From assembly GCA_002300355.1 (NCBI GenBank), contig NSGV01000006.1, positions 33,096 through 97,095 of the forward strand: a stretch of DNA of 64,000 nucleotides. Reading direction: 5' to 3'. The notes beneath the pieces are model-generated. The model was not told the origin of the DNA, searched no databases, and worked only from the letters and a program-made list of their open reading frames with translations. Below are positions 1 to 8,218 of this stretch, piece after piece. The translations under genes were made by a program, and so were the position numbers. Numbering within the stretch: position 1 is the first letter of the stretch; every line of letters begins with the position of its first letter. Source of the stretch: Streptomyces sp. TLI_235. Lineage in GTDB: Bacteria > Actinomycetota > Actinomycetes > Streptomycetales > Streptomycetaceae.

Positions 1-2
1 CC

Positions 3-899
3 TCCTCCTTCACCGCAGGCCTGGGCCCGGACGGCGAAACCATCGAGACCACCGTCCTGTCCGACGACGCCCGAACACATCTCGCCGCCGTGACCGCCGC
101 CGTGCTCAAGGCCGCAGCAGACCTCACGTTGATGCCCGTGACCGGCCTCGCGGCCGCCCAGGCCGCACTGGACGGCGGCCAGCCGGCCGGCCACTCCCCC
201 ACACAGCCCGACAACGCTCTCAGCGTGGACGTGGAGGGCGGCTGGGCCGCCCCGCTGCAGGTCGCGATCACCAGCGGGCGTCCCCTGTGGTGCGATGACC
301 TGTACGTGCGGGAGGCCGCCCGCGCGGCTGGTGTCCTCGCTTTCGGCACGCGCGCCCTCACCCACGTCCTGGCCGTACACAAGCGCGAGGCAGACACGGC
401 CCGGGCCGATGACGCCGCTTGGCTGGCCGGACACGTCGTCGACCTCCCGCCCGACCCGGCACTCTGGCTCGCCCAGGCAGAGGCCGACCAGTGGCGGCCC
501 GGTCCGGTGACAACCGCGTTGACCCGCCCCACGGCCTGGATGCCACTGGACACCCCGGGCATCTGGGCGTCCATCGCGGCCGGAGTGTCCGCCGAACAGC
601 CCGAGCAGCTCGCGTGCTGGCTCTACCACGCCAGCGCCGGCGCCGCCGCCTCCTGCGAAGACCCGGCCGTTCTCATGGCCCAGGTCCTCACCGTCGCCGT
701 CATCGAGGCCGACCCCGGCACCGCGCGAGTGCTGGTCGAGATGAGCGCGGAAGCGGCCCGGCTCCGAGGCATACCGGCACAGGCATGGCGCGAAGCCATC
801 ACCACCGAGCTGCTCGGCGCAGCCGAGCGCGGGCACCTGCACGACTTGTCGCCTTCCGAGATCACGCAGCTCACCAACGGCCTGGTCCGGGAAGGCTGA
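3..899 (+). CDS. 3' part of a PIN-like-domain protein, cut by window edge
   Basis: The frame is open from base 3, so the true start lies left of the window and the internal ATG at 90 is probably not the start. About 298 residues are visible. Around visible residues 94-120 the pattern PLWCDDLYVREAARAAG followed by AFGTRAL resembles the acidic DD core and GT loop of PIN-type ribonuclease domains found in larger actinobacterial proteins. The rest is Ala-rich and probably helical, with no motif I recognise. Nuclease activity is inferred from this short motif only; the missing N-terminus could carry the defining domain. Confidence 0.6.
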   Translation, partial: SSFTAGLGPDGETIETTVLSDDARTHLAAVTAAVLKAAADLTLMPVTGLAAAQAALDGGQPAGHSPTQPDNALSVDVEGGWAAPLQVAITSGRPLWCDDLYVREAARAAGVLAFGTRALTHVLAVHKREADTARADDAAWLAGHVVDLPPDPALWLAQAEADQWRPGPVTTALTRPTAWMPLDTPGIWASIAAGVSAEQPEQLACWLYHASAGAAASCEDPAVLMAQVLTVAVIEADPGTARVLVEMSAEAARLRGIPAQAWREAITTELLGAAERGHLHDLSPSEITQLTNGLVREG

Positions 900-930
900 C
901 GACGGAAGGGCCGGGTCGGTCGGCTCCCGG

Positions 931-1236
931 GTGGCATGCTGGGGCGCGGCGTCCCCGCCGGTGTCAAAGACGGTGTCGCGCCTCGCTTCCACGCCGGTCG
1001 TGCAGGAGGTTTCCCGCGTTCCCACCACGTCGTTCGCCTACGCCTGGTGCTTCGACCACGGCAGACTTCATCGTTTTCCCGCTGGTGACGAGCCCTGGTG
1101 CAGCGCGGCCTGGGTGCCCCTCGCCGGGGCGACCGAGGAGGAGGCCGTCGAAGCCAAGTGGGCGGCCTACGGGGACGCCCGGTTCCTCCACGACCTGTCG
1201 GAGGACAAACAGCGGAATTTCGTCGAGATCCGGTAG
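931..1236 (+). CDS. small hypothetical protein
   Basis: A 101-residue frame lies 31 bp after the PIN-like gene on the same strand. The start is uncertain: in-frame GTG codons at 961 and 973 would give about 90 residues. From about residue 33 the protein has natural-looking composition (FAYAWCFDHGRLHRFPAG, then an acidic helix ending in NFVEIR) and several aromatic and Cys residues. I recognise no family. The end is close to the convergent DUF4193 gene. The call rests on codon usage and protein-like composition only. Confidence 0.45.
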   Translation: MACWGAASPPVSKTVSRLASTPVVQEVSRVPTTSFAYAWCFDHGRLHRFPAGDEPWCSAAWVPLAGATEEEAVEAKWAAYGDARFLHDLSEDKQRNFVEIR

Positions 1237-1301
1237 CCCCGGGCGGCCGGCCCGCGCGCCCGTGGCGTCCTTCCCTGCCAGCGCCGTGTGGCGGGCCGTG
1301 G

Positions 1302-1622
1302 TCAGGGGGCGCAGTCGCGGCAGATGAGTTGGCCGTTCTTGTCCTCGCCGGCGAGTTGGGTGCGGTGATGGACCAGGAAGCAGGTCATGCAGGTGAACTC
1401 GTCCGCCTGGAGCGGCACGACCTGGACGGTGAGTTCCTCGCCGGACAGGTCCGCGCCCGGAAGCTCCAGCCCCTCGACGGCCTCTGCGTCGGCGTCGACC
1501 GCGCCGCTCTGTTTGTCGTCACGCCGCCCCTTCAGCGCCCCGATACTCTCGTCGCTGCCGCTGCCGCTGCCGCTGCCGCTGCCGTCGCCGGTGTCGCGGG
1601 GGGCGTCGTAGTCGGTTGCCAA
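1302..1622 (-). CDS. DUF4193 family protein
   Basis: The product matches my memory of the actinobacterial DUF4193 family: an ATDYDAPR start, a central EGLELPGADLSGEEL segment, the paired-cysteine stretch FTCMTCFLVHHRTQL and a C-terminal ICRDC. The four Cys suggest a small zinc ribbon; the function is unknown. I chose TTG at 1622 because family members begin at this ATDYDAPR segment and a GAGGAG Shine-Dalgarno lies 12 nt upstream. An ATG at 1634 would place that GAGGAG directly against the start. A Gly-Ser tract (next entry) sits in the acidic linker. It is convergent with the small gene before it. Confidence 0.85.
   Translation of the reverse strand: MATDYDAPRDTGDGSGSGSGSGSDESIGALKGRRDDKQSGAVDADAEAVEGLELPGADLSGEELTVQVVPLQADEFTCMTCFLVHHRTQLAGEDKNGQLICRDCAP
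1554..1583. repeat. (GCTGCC)5 hexanucleotide tract inside DUF4193
   Basis: Five tandem GCTGCC units encode a Gly-Ser linker in the minus-strand DUF4193 protein. Units of six bases change length without shifting the frame, so linker length could vary between strains. Confidence 0.85.
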
Positions 1623-1954
1623 GATCGGTGCCATCTCCTCGTCAGGGGCCACTTCGTGCGCGGGTCGGGTCGTTGCCGTGCCCGACCGGCGGGAGTGCTC
1701 GCCGGCCACGCGGTGGTGATCGATCCTGTCCCGTGGCGCACCACCATCCCACCTGCTGGCCGCCCGACACGCGAGGCCATACCGGACAAGGACCAGCGCC
1801 GGACGCGGCCGCGGGCCCGGGGACGAGTTTGCCGGTAGCGGCCGGGCGCGCGGTGGTGTGCGGCACCGTACCTGGTGGGGTGGGCCGGGTACGGGCAGGG
1901 GAAGGGATCGGGGGCGGGGCCGGGGAGGGTCCTGGCCGGACGAAGGGGCGGGGT

Positions 1955-3217
1955 GTGGCGTTCACCGCGATGCACGCGCAGCGGGGCCGGCTGGATGCCA
2001 GCCAGGACGACCTCGGGTGCGGCTGGGCCTGGACGGCCGTCCACCGGGCGCGCCCACGCGTGCCGCCGGCCTGCCCGGAGTGCGGGCACGGCATGCACGC
2101 CAAACTCTCCCCCACCCGGATGCGGTTCTTCGCCCACGACGCCGGGGCGCCGCGCTGCGCGCTCGCCGGGGAGTCGATGGAACACCACCTGCTCAAGCTG
2201 CAGCTCGCCACCGAGATCCGGGCGGCCGGCCGGTTCGCCGAGCTGGAGGTCCGCGCACCGCACGGCACCTGGCGGGCGGACGTGATGGCCACCTCCCCCG
2301 ACGGCACCCGCCGCATCGCGTGGGAGGCGCAGCTGTCGGCGATCACCGAGGACGAGATACGGGCGCGCACCGCACGCCTCGCCCGTGACGGTGTCGCGGT
2401 GTGCTGGGTGGCCGCCCGGCCCCGGCCGTGGCTGGGGTCGGTGCCCTCGATCCGCGTCACCGCGCCCGGCACCGCGCCGGACGGCGGGCCGGCCGGTTGG
2501 CAGGTCGCCGCGGGTCTCGCCCGGTTCCAGGTGCAGGCGTGCACGCGGTGGTGTGCGTGCGCGCGGGGACACGGCGACTGGCAGAGCGTCACCCCGGCGC
2601 TGGGCGACTTCGTGGCCTGGGTCCTCGCGGGCCGTATCGCGCCGTACCGGGCGCCCGCGGACGGGAGGTACCGGCTGCGCGCGGACGGGCGGCCGTGGCA
2701 GGGGCACTGGAGCGCTCCGGCCTATGCGGCGACCGCGGCCGAGCACGACCGGGCGGACCGCGAAGACCTCGCCCGCGCCGGGCAGGCCGAGCGGGAGCGG
2801 GAGGCTTCGCTCGCCCGCCGCGAGCAGGCCCGGCGCCGCGAGTCCAACAGCCACGCGCACCGGCTCCAGGGCGGGGAGGCCGTGGAGGCGTGGCGCAACA
2901 AGCTCACCATGGTCCGGCGCTGGAAGCTGGAGGACGCCGCGGCCCACTGGGCGGCCGAGACCAGCGCAAGCACTCCTTACCTGGACCACGGCGCGTTCGC
3001 CGACCCCCACTGGGGCGGCGGGGTGCCGCTGCTCGTCGACGGCGCCCCGTACGCGGTGCTGCGCCCCTACCCACCGGCCGCCAGCTGGGAGGAGCTGGCC
3101 GGCCTGGCGATCCTCACCGCCGATCCGGCCGAGCCGCACTGGACGATCAACTACGCGCCCGACGACACCCCCGTCATCGACCTGTCCCCACTGGTGACCG
3201 CCCTGAGGACCGCCTGA
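1955..3217 (+). CDS. CoiA-like competence/nuclease-family protein
   Basis: A 420-residue protein starting at GTG 1955 after a G-rich ribosome-binding stretch; the frame extends upstream but loses coding character. The N-terminal part has CPECGHGMHAKLS, a zinc-ribbon-like CxxC, then RFFAHDAG and ESMEHHLLKLQLA. It continues with WRADVMA and AWEAQLSAITEDEI, the layout of CoiA-family proteins (zinc ribbon plus PD-(D/E)XK-type nuclease core with D in RADV and E-x-Q in EAQ). The middle is an Arg/Glu-rich probable coiled coil. CoiA is linked to DNA uptake in Firmicutes; in streptomycete plasmids its role is unknown. Confidence 0.75.
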   Translation: MAFTAMHAQRGRLDASQDDLGCGWAWTAVHRARPRVPPACPECGHGMHAKLSPTRMRFFAHDAGAPRCALAGESMEHHLLKLQLATEIRAAGRFAELEVRAPHGTWRADVMATSPDGTRRIAWEAQLSAITEDEIRARTARLARDGVAVCWVAARPRPWLGSVPSIRVTAPGTAPDGGPAGWQVAAGLARFQVQACTRWCACARGHGDWQSVTPALGDFVAWVLAGRIAPYRAPADGRYRLRADGRPWQGHWSAPAYAATAAEHDRADREDLARAGQAEREREASLARREQARRRESNSHAHRLQGGEAVEAWRNKLTMVRRWKLEDAAAHWAAETSASTPYLDHGAFADPHWGGGVPLLVDGAPYAVLRPYPPAASWEELAGLAILTADPAEPHWTINYAPDDTPVIDLSPLVTALRTA

Positions 3218-3469
3218 CCCTTCGTCACTCGTTCCGGCACCAGGCGAGAACCGTCCGCCGGTGCCGGCCAGGTGCCGGCCACCCGATCGGGCCGGGCACG
3301 GGAAGCAGCGTCGGGCGGCGTGGTGCGCCCGAGTGGCTACGCGCGGCCGGGCGGGTGACCCCTGCGGAATGTCGGCCGGGCGCGGGCGGTGGAGTGTGGC
3401 AACGGTGGAAGGGCGGTGCCCCGGGGCGCCGGCCGCCCCATCGCCGACCCTCTCGGGGAGTGTTCCGCT

Positions 3470-4180
3470 GTGTCCATCGCCCACCGGATCCTGCAGTTCC
3501 TCCTCGCCCTCGCCTGCGCCGCTGGCCTGTGGGCCGCGTTCGTCGGCCCCGCGCAGGCCGCCCCGCAGCGGCCTGCCGCCCTCGCGGCCGCCGCCGTTGA
3601 TGCGGCGGCCGAGGCCGCACCGGCCGCCGGGCAGAACATCGACTGGGACAAGATCGCGGCGTGCGAGAGCGGCCGCCGCTGGAACGCCAACACCGGCAAC
3701 GGCTACTACGGCGGCCTGCAGTTCAACCAGGCCACCTGGCGCGCCAACGGCGGCACCGCCTACGCGCCCCGCCCCGACCTCGCCACCCGCGAGCAGCAGA
3801 TCGCCGTCGCCGAACACCTCGCCCACCGCCGCGGCCTCACCCCGTGGCCCGCCTGCGGCGCACGCGCCGGACACGCCACCAGCACCCACCACGCGGTCCC
3901 CGCACCGCGCCCGGCCCGGCAGCCCGCCACCCAGCGGCCAGCCGCCAAGCAGCCGGCCGCGGGCAGCGTGGCGGCTGCCGAGCCCGACACGGCCACCGAG
4001 ACAGGCCCTGCCGATGACGGCACCGCCACGGTCGTGGTGCAGGACGGCGACACCCTCGACGGCATCGCCCAGACCCTGCAGGTCCCCGGCGGCTGGCCCG
4101 CCCTCTACGCCGCCAACCACGACACCATCGGCGACAACCCCGACCTCATCCTCACCGGACAGACCCTCCGCCTGCCCTGA
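3470..4180 (+). CDS. secreted Rpf-like transglycosylase with LysM domain
   Basis: A 236-residue protein starting at GTG 3470 with GGGGAG 9 nt upstream. A Sec signal peptide covers residues 1-30 (hydrophobic core, AQA cleavage site). The Rpf-type lysozyme fold follows: DWDKIAACESG with presumed catalytic Glu66, then NGYYGGLQFNQATW. An Ala/Pro-rich linker leads to a C-terminal LysM domain with VVVQDGDTLDGIAQ and NPDLILTGQTLRLP. Such proteins cleave peptidoglycan in cell-wall remodelling and spore germination; on mobile DNA they may open the wall locally during transfer. It is monocistronic by spacing. Confidence 0.92.
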   Translation: MSIAHRILQFLLALACAAGLWAAFVGPAQAAPQRPAALAAAAVDAAAEAAPAAGQNIDWDKIAACESGRRWNANTGNGYYGGLQFNQATWRANGGTAYAPRPDLATREQQIAVAEHLAHRRGLTPWPACGARAGHATSTHHAVPAPRPARQPATQRPAAKQPAAGSVAAAEPDTATETGPADDGTATVVVQDGDTLDGIAQTLQVPGGWPALYAANHDTIGDNPDLILTGQTLRLP

Positions 4181-4257
4181 CACCCCGCCGACCACCGGCC
4201 GTCCCGACATCGGCGGGGCCGCGTCGGAGCGGCGGGAGGGTCGCGGCCTGGCGGGAA

Positions 4258-4635
4258 TCAGGGTGTGAGGTCGATGATCCGGACCGGCTCGGCGTTCCAC
4301 CGCCTCGCATCGACGGTGGCGACAACCGCCCCTTCCGGGCGCTCCGGCGTAGGGGTAGCGGCGTAGCGGGTATGGGCGTGGGCCCAGGTGGTGTCGCTTG
4401 CGATCGCGAGGGCTGCGGGCAGGTCCAGGTCCAGGACGGTCACCGCCGGGAGGGCGGCGAAGTGCTCGGCGGTGCCGGGACGGGCCCGGTCGGCTTCGAC
4501 GAGGGCGCAGGTGGGGGCGTAGAGGTACCAGCCCGCCTCGGCGTGGGCGCGGTGGATGAGCCGCGAGGCGAGGAGGTTGCCGCGGCCTGCGGCGACCATG
4601 GCGGTGTCGTCGAAGACGACGTGCAGGCCGCTCAC
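4258..4635 (-). CDS. PIN-domain toxin (VapC-like)
   Basis: A 125-residue protein beginning LHVVFDDTAMVA, the usual first acidic motif of PIN ribonucleases. An internal acidic residue (CALVEADRA) and a C-terminal VVATVDARRWNAEPVRIIDL segment complete the fold, as in VapC toxins that cleave RNA. Its ATG overlaps the stop of the upstream ribbon-helix-helix gene in an ATGA, so the two are translationally coupled. Length and order (antitoxin first) fit a type II toxin-antitoxin module. The RNA target cannot be predicted. Confidence 0.85.
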   Translation of the reverse strand: MSGLHVVFDDTAMVAAGRGNLLASRLIHRAHAEAGWYLYAPTCALVEADRARPGTAEHFAALPAVTVLDLDLPAALAIASDTTWAHAHTRYAATPTPERPEGAVVATVDARRWNAEPVRIIDLTP

Positions 4636-4889
4636 CGGCCCTGTGCCTGGGCCAGGCGGCGGTCGAGCTCGGCGTCCAGCTCCTCGGTGCGCGCGGCGTC
4701 CGGGTCGTAGCCGTTCCAGGCGTGCAGGCGCTGACGGGCCTGCGCGGCGCGTTCCGCGCGTTCGGCGGGGGTGAGCAGCGTGTTGGCGAGGCGGGCCAGG
4801 TAGGCGCGCAGGGACAGGTGCTCGGCGGCGGCGATCTCGGCGAGGCGGTCGCGGGCCTCGGCGGGGATCCGCACGTTGGCGTCGGCCAT
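4632..4889 (-). CDS. ribbon-helix-helix antitoxin of a VapBC-like pair
   Basis: An 85-residue protein from ATG 4889 with GGAAGG 10 nt upstream. The N-terminus MADANVRIPAEARDRLAEIA followed by AEHLSLRAYLARLAN is a classic ribbon-helix-helix DNA-binding fold: a beta strand, then two helices. The C-terminal half is charged and helical and probably neutralises the PIN toxin encoded by the overlapping downstream gene. It likely autoregulates through the palindrome at 4921-4938. Confidence 0.85.
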   Translation of the reverse strand: MADANVRIPAEARDRLAEIAAAEHLSLRAYLARLANTLLTPAERAERAAQARQRLHAWNGYDPDAARTEELDAELDRRLAQAQGR

Positions 4890-4920
4890 GGGGCAGGTTC
4901 CTTCCACTCGCCCACCAGGA

Positions 4921-4938
4921 TACGGGTACGCACCCGTA
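4921..4938. promoter_or_regulatory. palindromic operator upstream of the toxin-antitoxin operon
   Basis: A perfect inverted repeat TACGGGT-ACGC-ACCCGTA, with a further GTACCCGT half-repeat directly after it, lies 32 bp upstream of the antitoxin ATG. Ribbon-helix-helix antitoxins usually bind such short repeats. The sites are seen; binding is inferred. Confidence 0.6.
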
Positions 4939-5408
4939 CCCGTCCCAGTGTTCCTGTTGGTGGTGTGTCGGCCCGCCGCCGGGTGGTCGGCGGGAAGGAG
5001 GGCCTGAGGGTGCCGGGTGAGGTGAGGACCGGTGTGGAGCTGGTCGGTGCCGTCGCGGTGTGCACGCTCGCCGGCGACCTCCACCAGCACGAACTCATCC
5101 TCTTTCTCCCGGCCCGAGCACGCCTCGGGTATCTCCGCTGTCCAGGTATGCCAGAACACGGCACGGGCGCGCCCGGAAACACCCGAACCAGTGACCGGCC
5201 GCCCGCGCTCCACGCCGCCCCTACCGACCCCGTCACCTCGCACCGGTTCGGGGGTGAGAAGATCGACGCGGCTCCCGGGGTTCATGCCATTGTCTCCCCG
5301 GGAGCCACTCGCATCTCCGCCCCGACATCTCGTCAGCACCCGGTCCGGACACCGGCGCGGCGCGGACTGCCGGGCGGCCCGGGGAGCGGCGGCCGCGGGA
5401 CGGGACCG

Positions 5409-5788
5409 CTACCGGGCCGCCCCGGCACGGGCACCTTGTCCGCCGGCGGCCGGGCCAGATGCCTCGAGGGCTGCGCGGGCCCGCACCAGCAGGGCCATGG
5501 CGCAGCGCAGGTGGCGGCAGGCGACGGCAGCAGGGTGCCGCGGAAGCGGTCGGCCGCCTGGAGTTCGCCGGCGGCCTCCTGCAGCAGCGCGGCGGCGGCG
5601 CGGATCGGCTCGCCGCGGGTGCTGGCCCGGTACTCCCCCGCCAGGGCTGCGGCGGTGCGGGCGAGTTCGCCGGTCCCCGGGTCGTCCAGCGGATCGGCGC
5701 CGAAGTACGCCAGCAGGGCCGCCAGTTGGGCCAGGGAATCGTCCCCGTGTCTCGTCCACCACACGCTCACGCCGCGATCATGCACCAT
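5409..5788 (-). pseudogene. hypothetical protein split by a probable frameshift
   Basis: From ATG 5788 a natural-looking protein runs through VWWTRHGDDSLAQLAALLAY and on to AAGELQAADRFRGTLLPS. It then becomes Trp/Cys/Pro-rich in the same frame. From about 5535 downwards the neighbouring frame carries HLRCAMALLVRARAALEAS and stops at 5409. I infer one indel near 5530-5545. I recognise no family. The reconstructed product would be about 125 residues. It could instead end naturally in the first frame, but the composition change argues against that. Confidence 0.45.
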
Positions 5789-6050
5789 CACGTGGCGTGA
5801 GGGTCGGCCCCCCGAAGCCCTGCACAGCGCTCCCGCGGGGGCGGCCGGTCTCCGCGGCCGGCCGCCCCCGGGGATCGGCTGCGCGGCCGCGGACGGTCCG
5901 GACGCCGGGGTGCGGCATTGCCGGACGGCGCGGCCGCGGGGCGCAGCCGGAGGTCGCCCCCGAGTGGGGTGGCGGGGCGGCGCCCGGTCCAACGACCGCA
6001 CGCCGGCCGAAGACACTCCGCCGGGCGGGCCGGTCCTGCCGTCCGCGTCC

Positions 6051-6206
6051 TCAGCGCTGCAACCACCAGATGGCGGCGCTGACGGCAGCAGCGCCGACCG
6101 CGCCGGCGGCGCCCTTGAGGGCGTGGACCGCGATGAGGCGGCCGTATCGGCGGATCCACCGGGGCGTCCGGCGGGTTTGCGCAGGTCGACGGCCAGTAGG
6201 CTGCAT
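6051..6206 (-). CDS. 51-residue single-pass membrane protein
   Basis: From ATG 6206, with AAGGAAA upstream, a basic N-terminus (MQPTGRRPAQTRRTPRWIRR) precedes one hydrophobic helix rich in Ala and Gly ending AAIWWLQR. The pattern fits a small membrane-anchored peptide with the N-terminus inside. There is no recognisable family and no clear operon partner. Confidence is limited because the gene is short. Confidence 0.45.
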   Translation of the reverse strand: MQPTGRRPAQTRRTPRWIRRYGRLIAVHALKGAAGAVGAAAVSAAIWWLQR

Positions 6207-6319
6207 GTGAGTTTCCTTGTCTCTCAACGTGTGGGCACGGCGGCTCATCGAAGGGGTCCACGCGGCCACGCCGGCAAGCACCGGCCGCGCGGGCCCCTTT
6301 TCGATGGTCATTCACTTCG

Positions 6320-7240
6320 CACATACGGCATGTATCTACGGACTTTCAATTACCAGACACGTGAATCACCCTAGTGTCGCAATGGATTTGCTTGTCTGAT
6401 GCCGGAGTTGAGGCCACCTCACCTGTAGTGATACGCCACCGGGCGCGTCCGGAAATGAGACTCGAAGCCCGTTGTCGAGCACCTGCCGCAGGAACCTTCT
6501 CCTCAATGCAGATCCTGACGCAGGAGATCGACAGCAATGCTGGAACAAATGCACCATTTCACACAAAGCTGGGCATAACGCCCCGGGTGAAGTGCAGAAC
6601 TCACCCGCACGGCTATTCGCGGCAAAGAGACAGCGCGGCCACTCGCCACGGGACATGAACGTGGCGCCCGGGGACCCGTACTCGGTCCACCGGCCCGACA
6701 CGGCGGCCGGCGGCCGGGCTCGTGGACCCATAGACGGCGCGCAGTGCACCAACGGCCCGGGAAGCCGACGCCACCGGCCCCGGCAGCCCTCGGCAGCCGG
6801 GGCCGGCCGGAGTGTCCACCATCGGGAGTTCCGCTCCGGGCGCTCGGCTGTTTCCCGGTCAGGCTGGCCGGCGCATTCGTGTCCGGCCTCCTCGGGTGGT
6901 GACACGAGCGCAGCTGCCACGCAGGACGCGGCCGTCCCCGGCCAGGCCCGCGGCAGGGCGCGGTCACCTGAAAGAGGGCTGACTGGCGGAAGCGGTCGGC
7001 GGGCATGCGAACAGCGGCGGCGGGGCCACTCTCCCAGGGCCGGGCGGCCTGCCGGAGGAGACCGGCCACGGAGCCGTGGAGGAGCGATCGACAACCGCCA
7101 GGCCAGCGGGCTGACGGGCGATCAGAGAGAGAAAGCTTGGTGAGGGGCGGCGGATTCGGTGACCTCGCATCGTCTTCATGGGTGAGCGCATCAGATGGGC
7201 GCTCTTGGACCCGGCCCCCGTGCCGGGGGCCACAGGAGAA
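6320..7240. other. about 920 bp without a supported gene
   Basis: Both strands have long open frames, but all are Arg/Pro/Cys-rich shadows without a good ribosome-binding site. The stretch 6320-6420 is the most AT-rich part of the neighbourhood and may hold promoters. The right part must contain the promoter of the sigma-factor gene at 7251, but I cannot place it. Confidence 0.5.
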
Positions 7241-7250
7241 AGGGCGCACC

Positions 7251-7913
7251 GTGAACGATCACGTTGCCCTGACGGAAACGCCGGACACCGACTCGGAGTC
7301 GATCCACTCCGAGGAGGTCCGGCTCCTCCTCCCGCACCAGGCACGTGCGGGAGGAGATGAGAACCAGGAGCCGGAGCAGCTCGGCCCCGACGAGGAGTCG
7401 GTGCGCGAGTTCGCCGAGTTCGTCGCCCGGACGGACAAGAAGATGTTCCGGCGTGCCTACGTCCTGTGTGGCAATCAGGTCCTGGCCCAGGACCTGATGC
7501 AGGACGCCTACCGGAAGTTCTGGGCGAACTGGGACGGCTACTACCGCAAGGTGATGGTGGCTGGCTCGAAGGCCGAGACGAACCTGACGCTGAGCGCCGT
7601 GGAGAGCGCCTTCACGGACCACTTCAGGAAATTCTCGAACCAGAAGGAGAACGCGGACGAGATGGCGCACGAGGACCGCGACAGCGGCCACCTCGTCGAC
7701 GTCGAGGTCATGCGGGAGCTGGTGTTCCACGAGGTGCGCACGGCAGTGAGCGGGCTGGAGGTCGACCTGCGTGAGGTCGTCGTCGCCGTGTACTTCGAGG
7801 AGCGGTCGCTGTCCGCGGCGGCCCGCAGGCTCGACATCTCCGAAAGCACGGCCCGCCGCCGCCACCAGCGGGCTCTGAAGGTCCTCCGGGATGTCCTGGA
7901 GAACCGGACCTGA
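7251..7913 (+). CDS. ECF-type RNA polymerase sigma factor
   Basis: A 220-residue protein from GTG 7251, with AGGAG 13 nt upstream. After an acidic N-terminal extension of about 55 residues, region 2 reads MFRRAYVLCGNQVLAQDLMQ and DAYRKFWANWDGYY. Region 4 near the C-terminus reads SLSAAARRLDISESTARRRH, a helix-turn-helix for the -35 element. Region 3 is absent, as expected for the ECF group. No anti-sigma gene is adjacent; a 60-residue ORF follows 50 bp later, then a strong terminator. The regulon and trigger are unknown. Confidence 0.88.
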   Translation: MNDHVALTETPDTDSESIHSEEVRLLLPHQARAGGDENQEPEQLGPDEESVREFAEFVARTDKKMFRRAYVLCGNQVLAQDLMQDAYRKFWANWDGYYRKVMVAGSKAETNLTLSAVESAFTDHFRKFSNQKENADEMAHEDRDSGHLVDVEVMRELVFHEVRTAVSGLEVDLREVVVAVYFEERSLSAAARRLDISESTARRRHQRALKVLRDVLENRT

Positions 7914-7962
7914 CGGTCCTCCGAGGTCTCTCGGAAGACCTGATCTAGAGGAAGGACAGGTC

Positions 7963-8145
7963 ATGGAAGGCGTCGAAGAGCGTCTTTGCCTGGCCGCCGA
8001 ACACCTCGACGCCGTGGTCGCCCGCTTCGACTCGGAGACGTTCATGTCCAAGCTCTTCGCCGACTTGAACATCTCCGTCCCCGACGCGGTTGGGTCTGGA
8101 CGGGGCAACCCGTCCGGACCTGCGGCCCGCGGCCGCCAACCGTAA
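7963..8145 (+). CDS. 60-residue protein downstream of the ECF sigma gene
   Basis: From ATG 7963, preceded by GAGGAAGGAC, the frame encodes an acidic N-terminal helix (MEGVEERLCLAAEHLDAVVA) and FMSKLFADLNISVPDAV. A Gly/Pro/Arg tail ends at TAA 8145. The perfect terminator at 8148-8185 begins 2 bp after the stop, which supports a sigma-peptide transcription unit. It could be a small modulator of the sigma factor or a leader-core type peptide; no modification enzyme is nearby, so neither is established. Confidence 0.6.
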   Translation: MEGVEERLCLAAEHLDAVVARFDSETFMSKLFADLNISVPDAVGSGRGNPSGPAARGRQP

Positions 8146-8147
8146 CT

Positions 8148-8185
8148 CTGCTGGTCGGGGAGCCTGACGGTTCCCCGACCAGCAG
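8148..8185 (+). terminator. strong rho-independent-type hairpin after sigma/peptide unit
   Basis: CTGCTGGTCGGGGA at 8148-8161 pairs perfectly with TCCCCGACCAGCAG at 8172-8185. Three further pairs, one of them G-U, close a TGAC loop. It directly follows the small ORF. There is no U-tract, which is common for streptomycete terminators. Confidence 0.85.
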
Positions 8186-8218
8186 GGTCGCGCGAAGGAG
8201 AGGTTCGGCGCCAGCCCC

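Noticed and set aside
419..1327. Long overlapping plus-strand frame of about 300 codons
   Set aside because: Arg/Pro-rich shadow of the PIN-like gene frame with no ribosome-binding site; typical of alternative frames in GC-rich DNA.
1554..1583. CRISPR-like or iteron array
   Set aside because: The repeat is a continuous hexamer without spacers and encodes Gly-Ser in a real gene; no CRISPR array was seen in the window.
1532..5236. Minus-strand open frame of over 1200 codons
   Set aside because: It runs antisense to the CoiA-like and Rpf-like genes and has low-complexity composition without domains; a GC-bias artefact.
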